Assembly (NCBI GenBank): GCA_003665825.1
Contig: QPFY01000003.1
Location: forward strand, 806,001 to 870,000
Reading direction: 5' to 3'
Length of the DNA stretch: 64,000 bases
From: Microbotryum silenes-acaulis
Lineage: Eukaryota; Basidiomycota; Microbotryomycetes; Microbotryales; Microbotryaceae
The position numbers and the translations under genes were made by a program. Below the pieces are notes generated by a model. That model ran no database searches. It was not told where the DNA came from and was given only the letters and a program-made list of their open reading frames with translations. Positions 25,138-34,986 of the stretch are shown in pieces (positions within the stretch are counted from its first letter, which is position 1; each line of letters begins with the position of its first letter).

Positions 25138-26419
25138 GGCATCATCATGGCGTGATCCTTGAACCTGTGGGTGGGGGGAAAGCAAAGAAGCCGTTCAGCA
25201 TGCATCGAACCGAGTAGGATGCGCAGATGTAGAGGCACGGACCATTTCTGTCGAAGAGGGCTGTGGTTAACGAATGATAATTTCGAGTTCGAGACCACAG
25301 GCGGATTCGCAGCTGCGCTAAGTCCGTCGTCAGCTCGCACAGCGGGAGGGAGGAAGGCGCTAGGCACTACCGGGCGCTGCTCAAGCTTTGCAAAGGCCAG
25401 CCTCTAGAGATTGAATTTGAGACATCGTCGAGGTGGTCCGATTCGCGCGGACTCGGAGCATCTCGGTATGCTGAGCCATGGAGTGCTATTGTAGGCTCTT
25501 GATAAAGCTCGAGACGGAGCGTGTGTTACCTTAGCGCAGGAACACGGTAAACCTTTCGATGTACGCGGGACAGGAGCCTAAGAACGTCATCTCGATCATG
25601 GGTCTCACGAGCGCTCCCGACGCTAAAAAGCGACTTGCAGCCTACGGGGGCCGTTCAAAGCATGCCCAGGCGTGCCCCCGCTACTAGGTGCCTACCTACC
25701 TTTTTTTTAAATTACAACCTCGATTACCCTTTATTGGAACTTCGAGCTAGTTTCAGTGGTTACACTGCGATGTCTATAGAACCCTACTCGGGACCAGGAA
25801 TCAGGAGGTCACGGGCGGGTAGCAAACCCCTTGAAGTACTTAGGAGCTGACAACCACGTACGGTCACCGTGACCCTCTTGCCACGTCCAGCTTCGTGAAT
25901 CGAATAAGCCACGTCTACATTCACCGACTCCGGATTACTTTCCAGGTCAAAGCTTCAGAGCTTGAGCTAACCCACTCTTTCGCCGCCATTCGGCATCAGG
26001 TGTTGGAACCCCACGGAAGAGTCTCGCTCGACGACTACCGCAGGCTACCGCCGAACTTCGATGGGGCTCCAATTCACCAGGCTCCCCGATCGATCGCTCC
26101 CGGCCTCGCGTGGGTGCGCGCGCAACAGAGAGCTTATAAGCGCTCAAGCTTGGCAGCGGAGTTGTAAGTCCGCTGATGGTGCCTGGGAAGCAGCCTTGCT
26201 CAATGCTTGCTTCTCTTCCGTGTGCTCGTACTGACTCGCAACAGGGATCACGGTCCTACTCCAAAGACCCAAGTGCATTTCCACGACCGTATCAGCACTC
26301 TGTCGAATCCAAATCACCTGCCAGGAGCCTCGACAACGGCGGAACCAACCCTCCGGCCGCCCTGTAGGCGTGGTCGAGAGTCCTTTCGCGTGTAAAAGAG
26401 GTGGCGAGCACCAGCAACC
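25138..26419. other. Intergenic, no gene recognised
   Basis: About 1.3 kb between divergent genes. Short frames at 25635-25850, 25895-26167 and 26176-26395 show no family signal and no supported exon chain. Likely promoter DNA for the flanking genes, possibly with 5' UTR introns of the seven-TM gene. A T-rich run occurs near 25702. Confidence 0.4.
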
Positions 26420-28666
26420 ATGGCCTCGCCGGCGGGCAATGGATCGTCGAAAGTGACACCCTATGATCTTATCATCGGCTTCACCAACACGGAGGTATAT
26501 CGAATCCCTTCGAAAGGGTTCAAGGCTAGGATGATCACCCTGGCCGTGCTCAATGTAGTGTCAGTTCGGCTCAGTGGCGGGATTTCACGCTGCGTGCTCT
26601 CGGGTGCTTCTTCGAGGAGACGGACGCGGAGGCTGACCTCACTTGTATGCTCTTCTTATCTCGCGTTTCTGGTGACAGTCTTATTATCGGAATCCTTGCA
26701 TACCTTGGCATCACCCACCGCGAGCGACAGAGGAATACGAGGCGAGTGTCAGACGCCTCCTATCAGCCAAAAAGTCAACGAGCATTTTGGTTGTTCCGTC
26801 GGGTAAGGCTGGGAGGGGTTGGCGTACTCTGCGCTTTTGAGAGAAGATCAACAGTCTAACGCATCGTGCTATCTGTTGCATAGGTCGATCGGAGCTCTGA
26901 CAAGCTCATCATACCGAATCATCGGATACTTGGAGCAGCGTTCGGCATCGCGGTGGCTGTAACTTGGATTGGACTCGCGCTGGACTCGATCAAGGTATTT
27001 GTCGAGCGAGGCGCGATGCGAGACAGCTTTGGATGGCGAGCCTTTTTGCTCATGCCGATGTTGTACGTGACGTGTCAATGTCTGGAACGCCTTCACTCTT
27101 GAGCGCAGAGCTGACCCAAAACTAAATGCGTCATTCTCTCCAGCGGGCACGGTTGGATTACGGTGTGGACGAGCTTAACCACCTTCTTGATGACGACCGA
27201 CCGACACTCGACATTCACCGTCTCGTCGACGTTTGTGAACATCTTCTTCATCGGCGTCTTTGTCGGTGGCTTGGGCATGGCCATCATCTGCAGCTGCGTC
27301 AACTTTTCTAAAGGTCTCAAGTTCTGGAGTGCCTACCTTGCTTTCAAGGCCAGGCTCGAGAACAACGATACGGCATACCCAGCGTTGCCTGCGGATGCAT
27401 ACAACCTCACGTTGCAACAAGCGACAGAAGTTCGGGCCGCTGGCGTGCGCTACTTCCGGTCAGGAGCTTACACCTTCGGACCTTGCATCATCCTGGCCCT
27501 CGCCATCATTGTCGTTGTATGTCTACTCCCGCCCTCTCCGGGGTCACTTTGTCCCTGTCGAGCTGATCAGTTGAACGCGTTCACGTCGAAGAATGTGGCC
27601 GGCCTGTTCCTCTGCCGAGTGCTACAGAAGCAGATCGACTACAACAAAGAGCAACTTATATCGGCGATCACAACCGAACATCAGCTGACGACCTCGTTGA
27701 TGCAAGAGATGGGTATGCCACGAAGACCGTCGACGGCAGTACTGAAGCGACTGAGCCTTTCGAAGGGGCTGAACCTCTTCGAGTCGACGGCTAGTATCGA
27801 GGACTTTAACGGCAAGAGTTTATCCACCTCTCAGGTTAGGCGCATGTCCAAACTCGACGCGCGAAGCCATTGCAAGGACAGAGCAAGGACCATTATCGTC
27901 CTGACACGAGCTCGCTGGGAGTTGCTGCTTGTAAGTCTACGATGGAAATTTCTCCCAAACGGGATCATTTGTGGAGTACCGGACAGGAGCTGATCTCATG
28001 AAGTTTCGCATTGGCATGTTGCAGTTTTCGATCAATGCTGCGGTCATCTCCATGTTCATCATCGGGATCCTCAGCTACCTCACCATAATCTGCCACGATT
28101 TCACCATCGTGAACGGGACGTTCAGTCGATTCGAATCGGCGGTCTACATGAGTGGCTGGTTCTATACTACGCTCTCTCTCGTCACCCTAGTCTTTCTCTT
28201 GTTCCAGGCGTTTCAATATAGGGAAATGGCGAGGACTTCGGTCCCGACCTTAGGAGGAGGCCTTGGAGGCGGTACAAGCTTCAATTCCGTCGGAGGGGCC
28301 ATTCCCGCTGCGCAGGCGATGTCGGAGACAGGTGCCGAGCCCATCGTTCGGCCAAGCCATTCCCGATCCTGCTCTTTCGCACTACCACCACCCCCACTTG
28401 ATAGACGAGGCAGCGGAGGATCGGGCGTCATCGGTAGGAGAGGCAATGTAACGCATCTATTCGGTCGATTCGCCAATCCGTGGGCCCGGAAGAATTCGTC
28501 GATTGATTCAACCAACACCAAGCCGGCTTTAGGCGTCAACATGGTCGTCGAGAGAGCGGTCAGGGAGGAGATGGCGGAGGAGGAGGAGGTGAGCGCGACA
28601 ACCTCATCGACTGCAGAACAAGCGACACAAGAGAAAACCGCGCCAATCAGCGCCAGTCAAGTATGA
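26420..28666 (+). CDS. Seven-TM membrane protein, unknown
   Basis: Six exons (26420-26559, 26679-26802, 26884-27062, 27144-27516, 27571-27930, 28025-28666) join in phase to 605 residues. Seven hydrophobic stretches are visible: TLAVLNVVLIIGILAYLG; ILGAAFGIAVAVTWIGLAL; WRAFLLMPMFGHGWITVW; FIGVFVGGLGMAIICSCV; CIILALAIIVV; FSINAAVISMFIIGILSY; WFYTTLSLVTLVFLLFQAF. A long basic loop (about residues 280-390) lies between TM5 and TM6, and the C-terminal tail is Gly/Ser-rich and disordered. The layout resembles a receptor-like seven-TM protein, but no class motif (DRY, NPxxY, STE2/STE3, Pth11 CFEM) was found, so calling it a GPCR is not justified. The copia element is inserted 90 bp after the stop codon, inside the probable 3' UTR. 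Confidence 0.65.
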
Positions 28667-28755
28667 GTGGGTCCTGTGGTGACGGTGCACTGGAGGGTCG
28701 CAGACGCCGGGCTGGTCGTCCACCGCGCAGGCTGCCCATGAGTTGGCCTCAGGAT

Positions 28756-29042
28756 TGTCAATATATTGCTGTTTCATCCCACTCGTATTCCCGATTATGA
28801 TTAGTTACTAGTTGTTGATATTAGTCGCCTCGCGCGTCTCGATCCTGCCAGGCGCGCGCTCATTTAGCGCTTCTCATCTTTCTCCAACTATCTTTACTAT
28901 CATCTTCGGCTCTCGTGCTTACGCGTATCGTGCCTCGGCTTCAGGTTAGTTACTGTGCAATGGCCCACACTCGAACTATCTTTACTATCATCTTCGGCTC
29001 TCGTGCTTACGCGTATCGTGCCTCGGCTTCAGATTCCTGAAA
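28756..29042 (+). repeat. Left LTR of the copia element
   Basis: 287 bp beginning TGTCAATATA and ending TTCCTGAAA. It differs from the right LTR only at 28797 (A here, T at 33555). It contains an exact 59-bp direct duplication (28886-28944 and 28974-29032) separated by 29 bp. The ends are set by the AGGAT target duplication and the primer-binding site. The element ends in AAA rather than the usual CA. Confidence 0.93.
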
Positions 29043-29054
29043 GGTTATGAGCCC
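29043..29054 (+). promoter_or_regulatory. Primer-binding site for an initiator tRNA-Met half
   Basis: The 12 bases GGTTATGAGCCC follow the LTR directly. Their reverse complement, GGGCTCATAACC, is the anticodon stem-loop of eukaryotic initiator tRNA-Met. This matches the half-tRNA priming known for Drosophila copia, where reverse transcription starts from a tRNA cut in the anticodon loop. The Gag ATG (29047-29049) lies inside this site. Confidence 0.8.
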
Positions 29055-30684
29055 ACCTAGCCTATCAGCGGCGGGCGACCTCGACGTCCACGGTGACATG
29101 GCATCAACGCCTCCACCACCGTCATCAACGTCGATCCATACCAACGACGTCGCCTCCGCTACCTCCGTCACGCTCACTAAAGAGCAATTCGACGAGCTGA
29201 TCAGGAACCAGCGCCCCGCACGGGACGACGACGCATTCTCCATGCGTCAGCTCCTACCCCCAGCCAACCCTCCGGTCTTCCCAGACGACTCAAAACTTAC
29301 GGAGGACAATTACGTTGACTGGGACCTGACCATGTCGGTCACCGTCGCCCGCGAAGTCTGCGCATACCTGCGCAAGGGCACGCACGACCCCTCGTGGCCT
29401 CTCGCCTTACGCTCGCGCTGGGAGGACTACGCGGCCCGCGCGCTAGCGGGATCGCTCACCGTCACCACGAAGGCCACCATCGGCCCAATCGTTCAGACGG
29501 GCGGCTCGGCGCATGAATGCTGGCTCGCCCTCGCCGCACGCTATGCTCCCAGCGATGCCCAAGCGTACTCGGCGCTGATCAAGGACTATTTTAGCATGCC
29601 ACCATGCCCGCCCACTTGGGCTGGTTTCAACGCTTGGACGAATCGAGCCATGGTTCTCGTCAACCACCTTCGAATGGCCCAGCTCGACTTGGAACAGGCC
29701 ATCGCAGCCCGGGCCCTTGACGACTTGCCTCACGTCTTCGATGGCTGGCGCACGACATTCTACGCGATGAAAGTTCACGACAACAAGCTGCCGCGTGTCG
29801 AACACATCTTCGCTTCGATGGAGACTGTCGCTCGAACGTTGCGCAACGACTCAAACCCGGCCCTCGTAGCGAAGGCGGTCGCGCCGACCACAAGCGCTGC
29901 TCCCGGCAAAAAGGGGAAATGGGATCGGTCTGGTCCTGCCCCGAGCAACTGCCCGGCTTGCGGTCAAGGCAAACACTGGCTCGACAAGTGTCCGGACTCG
30001 CGCAAGCGAGCCAAGTACATCGAGCTCAAGAACGCCATGAAGGCACTCCAAGGCTCATCATCATCGACTACGACCACGTTCGTGGCCGCCCCGGAAGCGT
30101 CCAAGGATCAAGACTTGTCCTTCTTTTCTTCTGCCACGTTCGTCAACATCGGACAACCCGACGTCCTTCTGCTGGACTCGGCGTCGGCGTGCCACGTCGT
30201 CAACAATGCGTCCTTCTTTGACGGTCTCCTTTCTCCTACCCAGCAAGTCCTGCATGGTCTAGGGGGAACGGTGAGGGCCTCGGGAATCGGCTCGGTCAAG
30301 CTCGTCTCCGATACTGGTACCAAGTTCACCCTCAACGACGTGATCTACGCTCCCGAGAGCCCTGCCAACCTCATCTCGGTCCGGGCCTTCGACCGCAAAG
30401 GCGTTCGCATCACCTTCGAACACGGACACGTCGAGCTCAGCACGCCGCAAGGGTGCATCGCCACAGCATCAGCCATCGCGTCCCGCGTTTACAAACACAA
30501 CGCTTCAGTCCACGCTGGCAGCAAAGGTGCGCTACCCTCGCTCGTCTCCACCAAGTCCTCTAGGCTACCTTTACTTACCCTTCACCGCCGCTACGGCCAC
30601 GCCTCTGTCCAGACACTTAAAAACTGGCGGCCTCTGGCCAGGTGGAGGGTTTGGATTGGCCCTATAGTGACTTCGAGTGCGTAG
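29047..30684 (+). CDS. gag: Copia Gag-protease open frame
   Basis: 545 codons. The Gag part includes a zinc knuckle C-x2-C-x4-H-x4-C ([14 protein letters not shown], about residues 302-315). The protease follows, with active site [12 protein letters not shown] (about 375-386), where copia elements usually have DSGAS. The frame continues into the start of the gag-pre-integrase domain ([17 protein letters not shown]) and is then lost at about 30624. The remaining residues to the TGA at 30684 read out of frame and are not family-like. The start ATG lies inside the primer-binding site. A second ATG (29098) could serve instead. Confidence 0.88.
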   Translation: MSPPSLSAAGDLDVHGDMASTPPPPSSTSIHTNDVASATSVTLTKEQFDELIRNQRPARDDDAFSMRQLLPPANPPVFPDDSKLTEDNYVDWDLTMSVTVAREVCAYLRKGTHDPSWPLALRSRWEDYAARALAGSLTVTTKATIGPIVQTGGSAHECWLALAARYAPSDAQAYSALIKDYFSMPPCPPTWAGFNAWTNRAMVLVNHLRMAQLDLEQAIAARALDDLPHVFDGWRTTFYAMKVHDNKLPRVEHIFASMETVARTLRNDSNPALVAKAVAPTTSAAPGKKGKWDRSGPAPSNCPACGQGKHWLDKCPDSRKRAKYIELKNAMKALQGSSSSTTTTFVAAPEASKDQDLSFFSSATFVNIGQPDVLLLDSASACHVVNNASFFDGLLSPTQQVLHGLGGTVRASGIGSVKLVSDTGTKFTLNDVIYAPESPANLISVRAFDRKGVRITFEHGHVELSTPQGCIATASAIASRVYKHNASVHAGSKGALPSLVSTKSSRLPLLTLHRRYGHASVQTLKNWRPLARWRVWIGPIVTSSA

Positions 30685-33500
30685 ACTTCTCTTGCAACGC
30701 CTGCCTTGCCTCCAAAGCCCATCGTTTGCCTTTCCCCTCTTCGTCGTCGCATGCACCGGAACCGCTTGCCTTGGTGCACTCGGATGTCTTATCTTTCCCC
30801 GAGGAATCCTTCGGCCATAAGCGATACCTCGTCACGTTCATCGACGACTTCTCGAGGAAGACTTGGGTTTACCCCATCGGGCACAAGAGCGAGGTCCTCC
30901 AGACATTCAAGGATTGGCTTCTGGAGATCGAAAACGCCACGGGTCGCAGGGTCAAAACACTTCGCTCGGACAACGGGGGCGAGTATGTCTCTACCGCTTT
31001 CAACGGCTATTGCGTGGCCCGCGGAATTCGTCGCGAATTGACCATACCGTACACGCCCGAGCAAAACGGTCGGGCTGAGCGAGCCAATCGGTCGATCGTG
31101 GAGGGCACCCTGGCTCTCCTGTCTCACTCGGGACTCCCACGATCGTGCTGGGACGAGGCTGCCATGTGTTACATTCACGTCAAGAACCTATCGCCTCACG
31201 CGGCTCTCGGTGGAGGCATCCCAAACAGTCGTTGGTCGGGCGCCACACCAGGCGTGGAGGGTCTTCGGGCATTCGGTTGTCGCGCCTGGGCCACCGTGCC
31301 GGCTCACCGACGGGACAAACTTGACCCAAAAGGGATCGCTCTGGTCTTCGTCGGGTACGATCGACACGCGAAAGCCTGGCGTCTTCTTGACCCCTCCTCG
31401 ATGCGTGTGAGTCTGAGCCGAAATGTGACGTTCGTTGAAACCGAGTTCCCCTTCACGACCGCACCAACCCGCGTGGCGCAGCCGTCCATCCCGGGTTACT
31501 GCCCCCAGCCGCCACCCGTCGAAGCTCCAACACCTGTCGAGCCTCCCCCACGGCCACCGGCCCCAACGCCTGTCGAGGCACCCGCGGCGCCGGCTTCCAC
31601 CAGCTCGGCCGACAACGATGACGCCTCATCGACCACGAGCGCAACGACGGAGTCAGCCGTGAACCTGCCGCAACCACCTCCGGATCCAGCTCCACTCGCC
31701 AAAGTCAAGCCGACTTGGGAGTACGGCGACGTCGCCAAGGTTGGTCCCGATCCAGGGAAGTACGGTGAGGTCGACGTTCGAAACATCATTGATGGCCCCC
31801 GGACTCGCCGCCAGCTCGTTCCCACCATGATCACGCGGGAACAGCTAGTCGACGGCCCCGACGGACCCACCGCCTCTTTCAAGAGCCTGCTCCTTGCCTT
31901 CGCATCCACCAAGGCCGGCTTCGCAGATCACGACTTGTCAGTTGTTCGCGATCCGGCAAATTGGGGCGACGTCATTCGATCGGGACAAGAGGACATTTGG
32001 GGCGCTCCGGCACAGGATGAATTCGATTCGCTTCTGAACGATTACGAGGTCTTCGAAATCGTCGAATCCTGTGAGCTCCCCGCGGGTGAGATCCTCCTGC
32101 GGTCGGGTTGGGTGTTCCGGACTAAACGCAACCAGCATGGCGACATCACCGCTCACAAGGCCCGACTCGTCGCTCACGGATGTGCCCAACGCCCTGGTCT
32201 TGACTTCGAGAAGAACTACGCCCCTGTCGTCAAATTCACGTCCATTCGAGCCCTCATCGCACTCGCCGCGGCCAATGGCTATCACGCCCATCAGGCCGAC
32301 GTCAACAAGGCGTACCTACACGGCAAACTTGACAAGCCTCTCTACATGCGCGTCCCTCAGGGCATCAACCTGCCCGGCAAGATCCTCAAGCTGTCCAAAT
32401 CCATCTACGGCCTTCGCCAGGCCGGCACCATCTGGAACGTTGAGATCGACTCGACTCTGCGGTCCCTCGGATACGTCCCCACCAGGTCCGACATCTGTAT
32501 CTACCGCCGCGAACAAGACGGGCACTCTCACTACATTGCCTTGTACGTCGACGACTTGCTTTTGGTTGGTCCCTCTACCGCCGAGATCGACCGGGTGCTT
32601 GACGCGCTGGAACTCGCATACGGCATCAAACGTCTCGGACCTGCCGAATATATCCTAGGCATCCAAGTCAAACGTGGACAAGACGGCACTATCACGCTCT
32701 CACAAGAGCGCTACCTTCGGGACATCCTTGCCAGGTTCCAATTCACCGATGCCAAGCCGGCAAGTATTCCAATGCAGCCAGGTGTCGTCCTTGACTTCGA
32801 GGACTTGGCAGCCACCCCTCAGGATCGTACGCGCTACTTGCAGGCCATCGGTTCGTTGATGTACGCCGCAGTCGGAACTCGTCCGGACCTCGCCTTCGTG
32901 GTCAGCTACCTCGCTCGCTTCTCCCAGCAGCCCGGCCCGGAGCATTGGACAGCCATCAAGCAGGTCCTCCGCTACATCAAAGGCACGCTGGACTTGGGGC
33001 TCACCTATCGCAAGACCAGCCAACCACTCCATGGCTACTCGGACGCGAACTGGGGAGCCTGTCTAACGACTTCGCGATCGACCATGGGCTACGCGTTCAT
33101 CTTGTCTGGAGCCGCGATCGCTTGGTGCTCCAAACGCGAGCACAGGGTCGCCAAGTCCACTACCGACGCAGAGTACCTCTCTCTTTCGTACACAAGCGGT
33201 GATGCCATCCACCTGAGCGAACTCCTGGCCGAACTTGGCGCTCCGGTCTCCAGTCCCGTCGTACTCTACGGTGACAACCAAGGTTCGCTGGCTCTTGCGC
33301 AGCACCCGACCAACCATCAGGGGTCTCGTCACGTTCGCATCTCGGAACATTACGTCCGCGAGAGGGTAGCTGAGAAAGAGATCGAGGTCCGCTACATCGC
33401 CACCGGCGACATGTTTGCCGATATCTTCACCAAAGCCTTGGGTCCCAAACCGTTCATCTTCCATCGGGAGAATTTGGGTTTGCGAGGTGCAGTGGTATGA
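30621..33500 (+). CDS. pol: Copia integrase-RT-RNase H open frame
   Basis: About 960 codons in the frame one base back from Gag, opening after a TAA at 30618 and without an early ATG. In order: the second half of the pre-integrase zinc region ([14 protein letters not shown]); integrase with catalytic residues in [16 protein letters not shown] and [11 protein letters not shown]; a Pro-rich linker; reverse transcriptase with [11 protein letters not shown] and the catalytic YVDDLLLVG; RNase H with [19 protein letters not shown] and YGDNQG; and the C-terminal FADIFTKAL. All catalytic residues are present. The family normally makes one Gag-Pol frame, so the offset looks like a single-base deletion within the pre-integrase region. 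Confidence 0.88.
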   Translation, partial: KLAASGQVEGLDWPYSDFECVDFSCNACLASKAHRLPFPSSSSHAPEPLALVHSDVLSFPEESFGHKRYLVTFIDDFSRKTWVYPIGHKSEVLQTFKDWLLEIENATGRRVKTLRSDNGGEYVSTAFNGYCVARGIRRELTIPYTPEQNGRAERANRSIVEGTLALLSHSGLPRSCWDEAAMCYIHVKNLSPHAALGGGIPNSRWSGATPGVEGLRAFGCRAWATVPAHRRDKLDPKGIALVFVGYDRHAKAWRLLDPSSMRVSLSRNVTFVETEFPFTTAPTRVAQPSIPGYCPQPPPVEAPTPVEPPPRPPAPTPVEAPAAPASTSSADNDDASSTTSATTESAVNLPQPPPDPAPLAKVKPTWEYGDVAKVGPDPGKYGEVDVRNIIDGPRTRRQLVPTMITREQLVDGPDGPTASFKSLLLAFASTKAGFADHDLSVVRDPANWGDVIRSGQEDIWGAPAQDEFDSLLNDYEVFEIVESCELPAGEILLRSGWVFRTKRNQHGDITAHKARLVAHGCAQRPGLDFEKNYAPVVKFTSIRALIALAAANGYHAHQADVNKAYLHGKLDKPLYMRVPQGINLPGKILKLSKSIYGLRQAGTIWNVEIDSTLRSLGYVPTRSDICIYRREQDGHSHYIALYVDDLLLVGPSTAEIDRVLDALELAYGIKRLGPAEYILGIQVKRGQDGTITLSQERYLRDILARFQFTDAKPASIPMQPGVVLDFEDLAATPQDRTRYLQAIGSLMYAAVGTRPDLAFVVSYLARFSQQPGPEHWTAIKQVLRYIKGTLDLGLTYRKTSQPLHGYSDANWGACLTTSRSTMGYAFILSGAAIAWCSKREHRVAKSTTDAEYLSLSYTSGDAIHLSELLAELGAPVSSPVVLYGDNQGSLALAQHPTNHQGSRHVRISEHYVRERVAEKEIEVRYIATGDMFADIFTKALGPKPFIFHRENLGLRGAVV

Positions 33501-33504
33501 CAGC

Positions 33505-33513
33505 ACGGGGGGG
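33505..33513 (+). promoter_or_regulatory. Polypurine tract
   Basis: A G-rich run (CACGGGGGGG region) directly abuts the TG of the right LTR, in the place expected for the plus-strand primer of an LTR retrotransposon. Confidence 0.75.
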
Positions 33514-33800
33514 TGTCAATATATTGCTGTTTCATCCCACTCGTATTCCCGATTTTGATTAGTTACTAGTTGTTGATATTAGTCGCCTCGCGCGTCTCGA
33601 TCCTGCCAGGCGCGCGCTCATTTAGCGCTTCTCATCTTTCTCCAACTATCTTTACTATCATCTTCGGCTCTCGTGCTTACGCGTATCGTGCCTCGGCTTC
33701 AGGTTAGTTACTGTGCAATGGCCCACACTCGAACTATCTTTACTATCATCTTCGGCTCTCGTGCTTACGCGTATCGTGCCTCGGCTTCAGATTCCTGAAA
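33514..33800 (+). repeat. Right LTR of the copia element
   Basis: 287 bp, identical to the left LTR except T at 33555 in place of A, and carrying the same internal 59-bp duplication. It is followed directly by the AGGAT target duplication. Confidence 0.93.
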
Positions 33801-33805
33801 AGGAT

Positions 33806-34631
33806 GAGTTGCCGAAGCTGACCAAAGCCGCGGAAACATCCATTTGTTGTAAAAACAAACCTACTGTAGAAACAACCATTTGTTGTAAAAAAAATAACCT
33901 ACTGTAAAAACTAGTGAGAGCGCTCGTGTGAAGCTTATGGCCGCCTACGCGATTCGCGATTCTATTTGCGGCGCGTTAGTAGGTGCTCACGGCTCGGTCA
34001 GTTGAGAATTTGAGTTCCAGCTAGTCTACAAAGAGAGACGACCCTTGTCGGGCGCTGGACCACATTAACTAGGCTATCGCCTCCGACCTGACTACCACTT
34101 CAAACCGCTCCCCTTACCCTGGTCAGGTACCCATTTGGAGCGATGTGATTCGGGCATGGGAAATCGACGACTCGGCCCCCTTACACTGCAATGGAAAGAG
34201 ATTGACGCAGTCGCTTTGTTTGGGAGCGAAGTTCGTCTTTGGGGCAAGTCAACTGACACGTCCTAATCTCTTCGATCGATATAGATGCCTGATACCTCCC
34301 ATACATGGCATGATTGTCAAGATTCCCTGCAACTTAACTCGCGCAGTCACTGGGCTGGCAGGTCGAGGATTTTCGCCGCCGGCGGAGGTAACAATCCACG
34401 TGACCGTCCAAGCTGGGCCGCTTGGGTCATGCTGCATCTGCAGGTCGATCGCGATAGGAAAATGTTGATGTTATGTGCAATATTTCGATTCGTATCACCC
34501 ACTGACACCACCAGGCTTAGGTGTGGAGTGAGTGCAGCTGCCTGACTGCTGTGGTACTTTCCTACAAAGGCAGATGCTACGTCACAAATTGCGGCGACCC
34601 GCGCGTTCAATTCCCGCCGGGGCGCCCATCG
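33806..34631. other. Intergenic spacer between copia and the palindrome
   Basis: No gene recognised. Near its start (33836-33910) an A/T-rich unit of about 33-38 bp is repeated twice with variation (CCATTTGTTGTAAAAA ... CCTACTGTA). The rest has only short frames. It ends at the left boundary of the inverted repeat. Confidence 0.5.
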
Positions 34632-34986
34632 GAGCCGATGAATCGCTGTGCTTGCTTGCGGGACGAGGTGCCGCTCCGAGCGGCCGAGAACCACTCGGAG
34701 GAGAACAGTGTAGAGCCGTCGAGGATCACGACTAGTAGAGAGCCGGATGTGTGTGTGTGTGGGAGGGAGAGAGAGAGAATGTGTGTGTTGATGGGTGGGT
34801 GGAGCATTGAACGAGCATCGACGTGAGCTAACCGAGTCAATGAGCGACGGTGGGTTCGGACTCACCATCGACGGTGCCTACCAGCGAAACCAACGCCTGT
34901 CGCACGTCTTGATGCTGACCCAAAAGGGCTTCCGGAACGATGAGGAGTTCCTGGTCGAGCAGTTTGTGTGCGTGTGCGATCGTCAT
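34632..34986 (-). pseudogene. Truncated mirror copy of the XPG-like nuclease 5' end
   Basis: Mirror image of the start of the gene at 38447. Exon 1 is at 34986-34866 and starts at the equivalent ATG. The intron follows, then the first 100 bases of exon 2 (34731-34632). Homology stops at 34632 in mid-exon, so only about 74 codons are kept. They include the first catalytic Asp (VVILDGS) but none of the I-region. Beyond the break the frame runs into unrelated sequence. It also carries the mirrored promoter and could be transcribed. Confidence 0.8.

Larger units (their letters stand above)
28751..33805 (+). mobile_element. Ty1/copia LTR retrotransposon, complete, with AGGAT target duplication
   Basis: Full-length element bounded by 5-bp direct repeats AGGAT (28751-28755 and 33801-33805). 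It has two 287-bp LTRs, a primer-binding site directly after the left LTR, gag-protease and integrase-RT-RNase H frames on the plus strand, and a G-rich polypurine tract directly before the right LTR. The order integrase before reverse transcriptase defines the copia (Pseudoviridae) group. The LTRs differ at a single base, so the insertion is recent. The coding region has a frame change at about 30624, inside the gag-pre-integrase region, so this copy may not make a normal polyprotein. Confidence 0.95.

Noticed and set aside
29443..29805. Minus-strand frames opposite copia gag and pol
   Set aside because: Antisense shadows of the retroelement coding region with no motif of their own.
30612..30630. 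Programmed -1 frameshift site between copia gag and pol
   Set aside because: The heptamer T-AAA-AAC is not canonical, the switch is in mid-domain, and copia elements usually have one frame. A one-base deletion is simpler, though kept open as a finding.
34595..34640. A T-arm-like GTTCAATTC with a GC-rich stem, suggesting a tRNA at the palindrome edge
   Set aside because: The flanking bases do not pair as a T stem or acceptor stem and no anticodon arm is found upstream.
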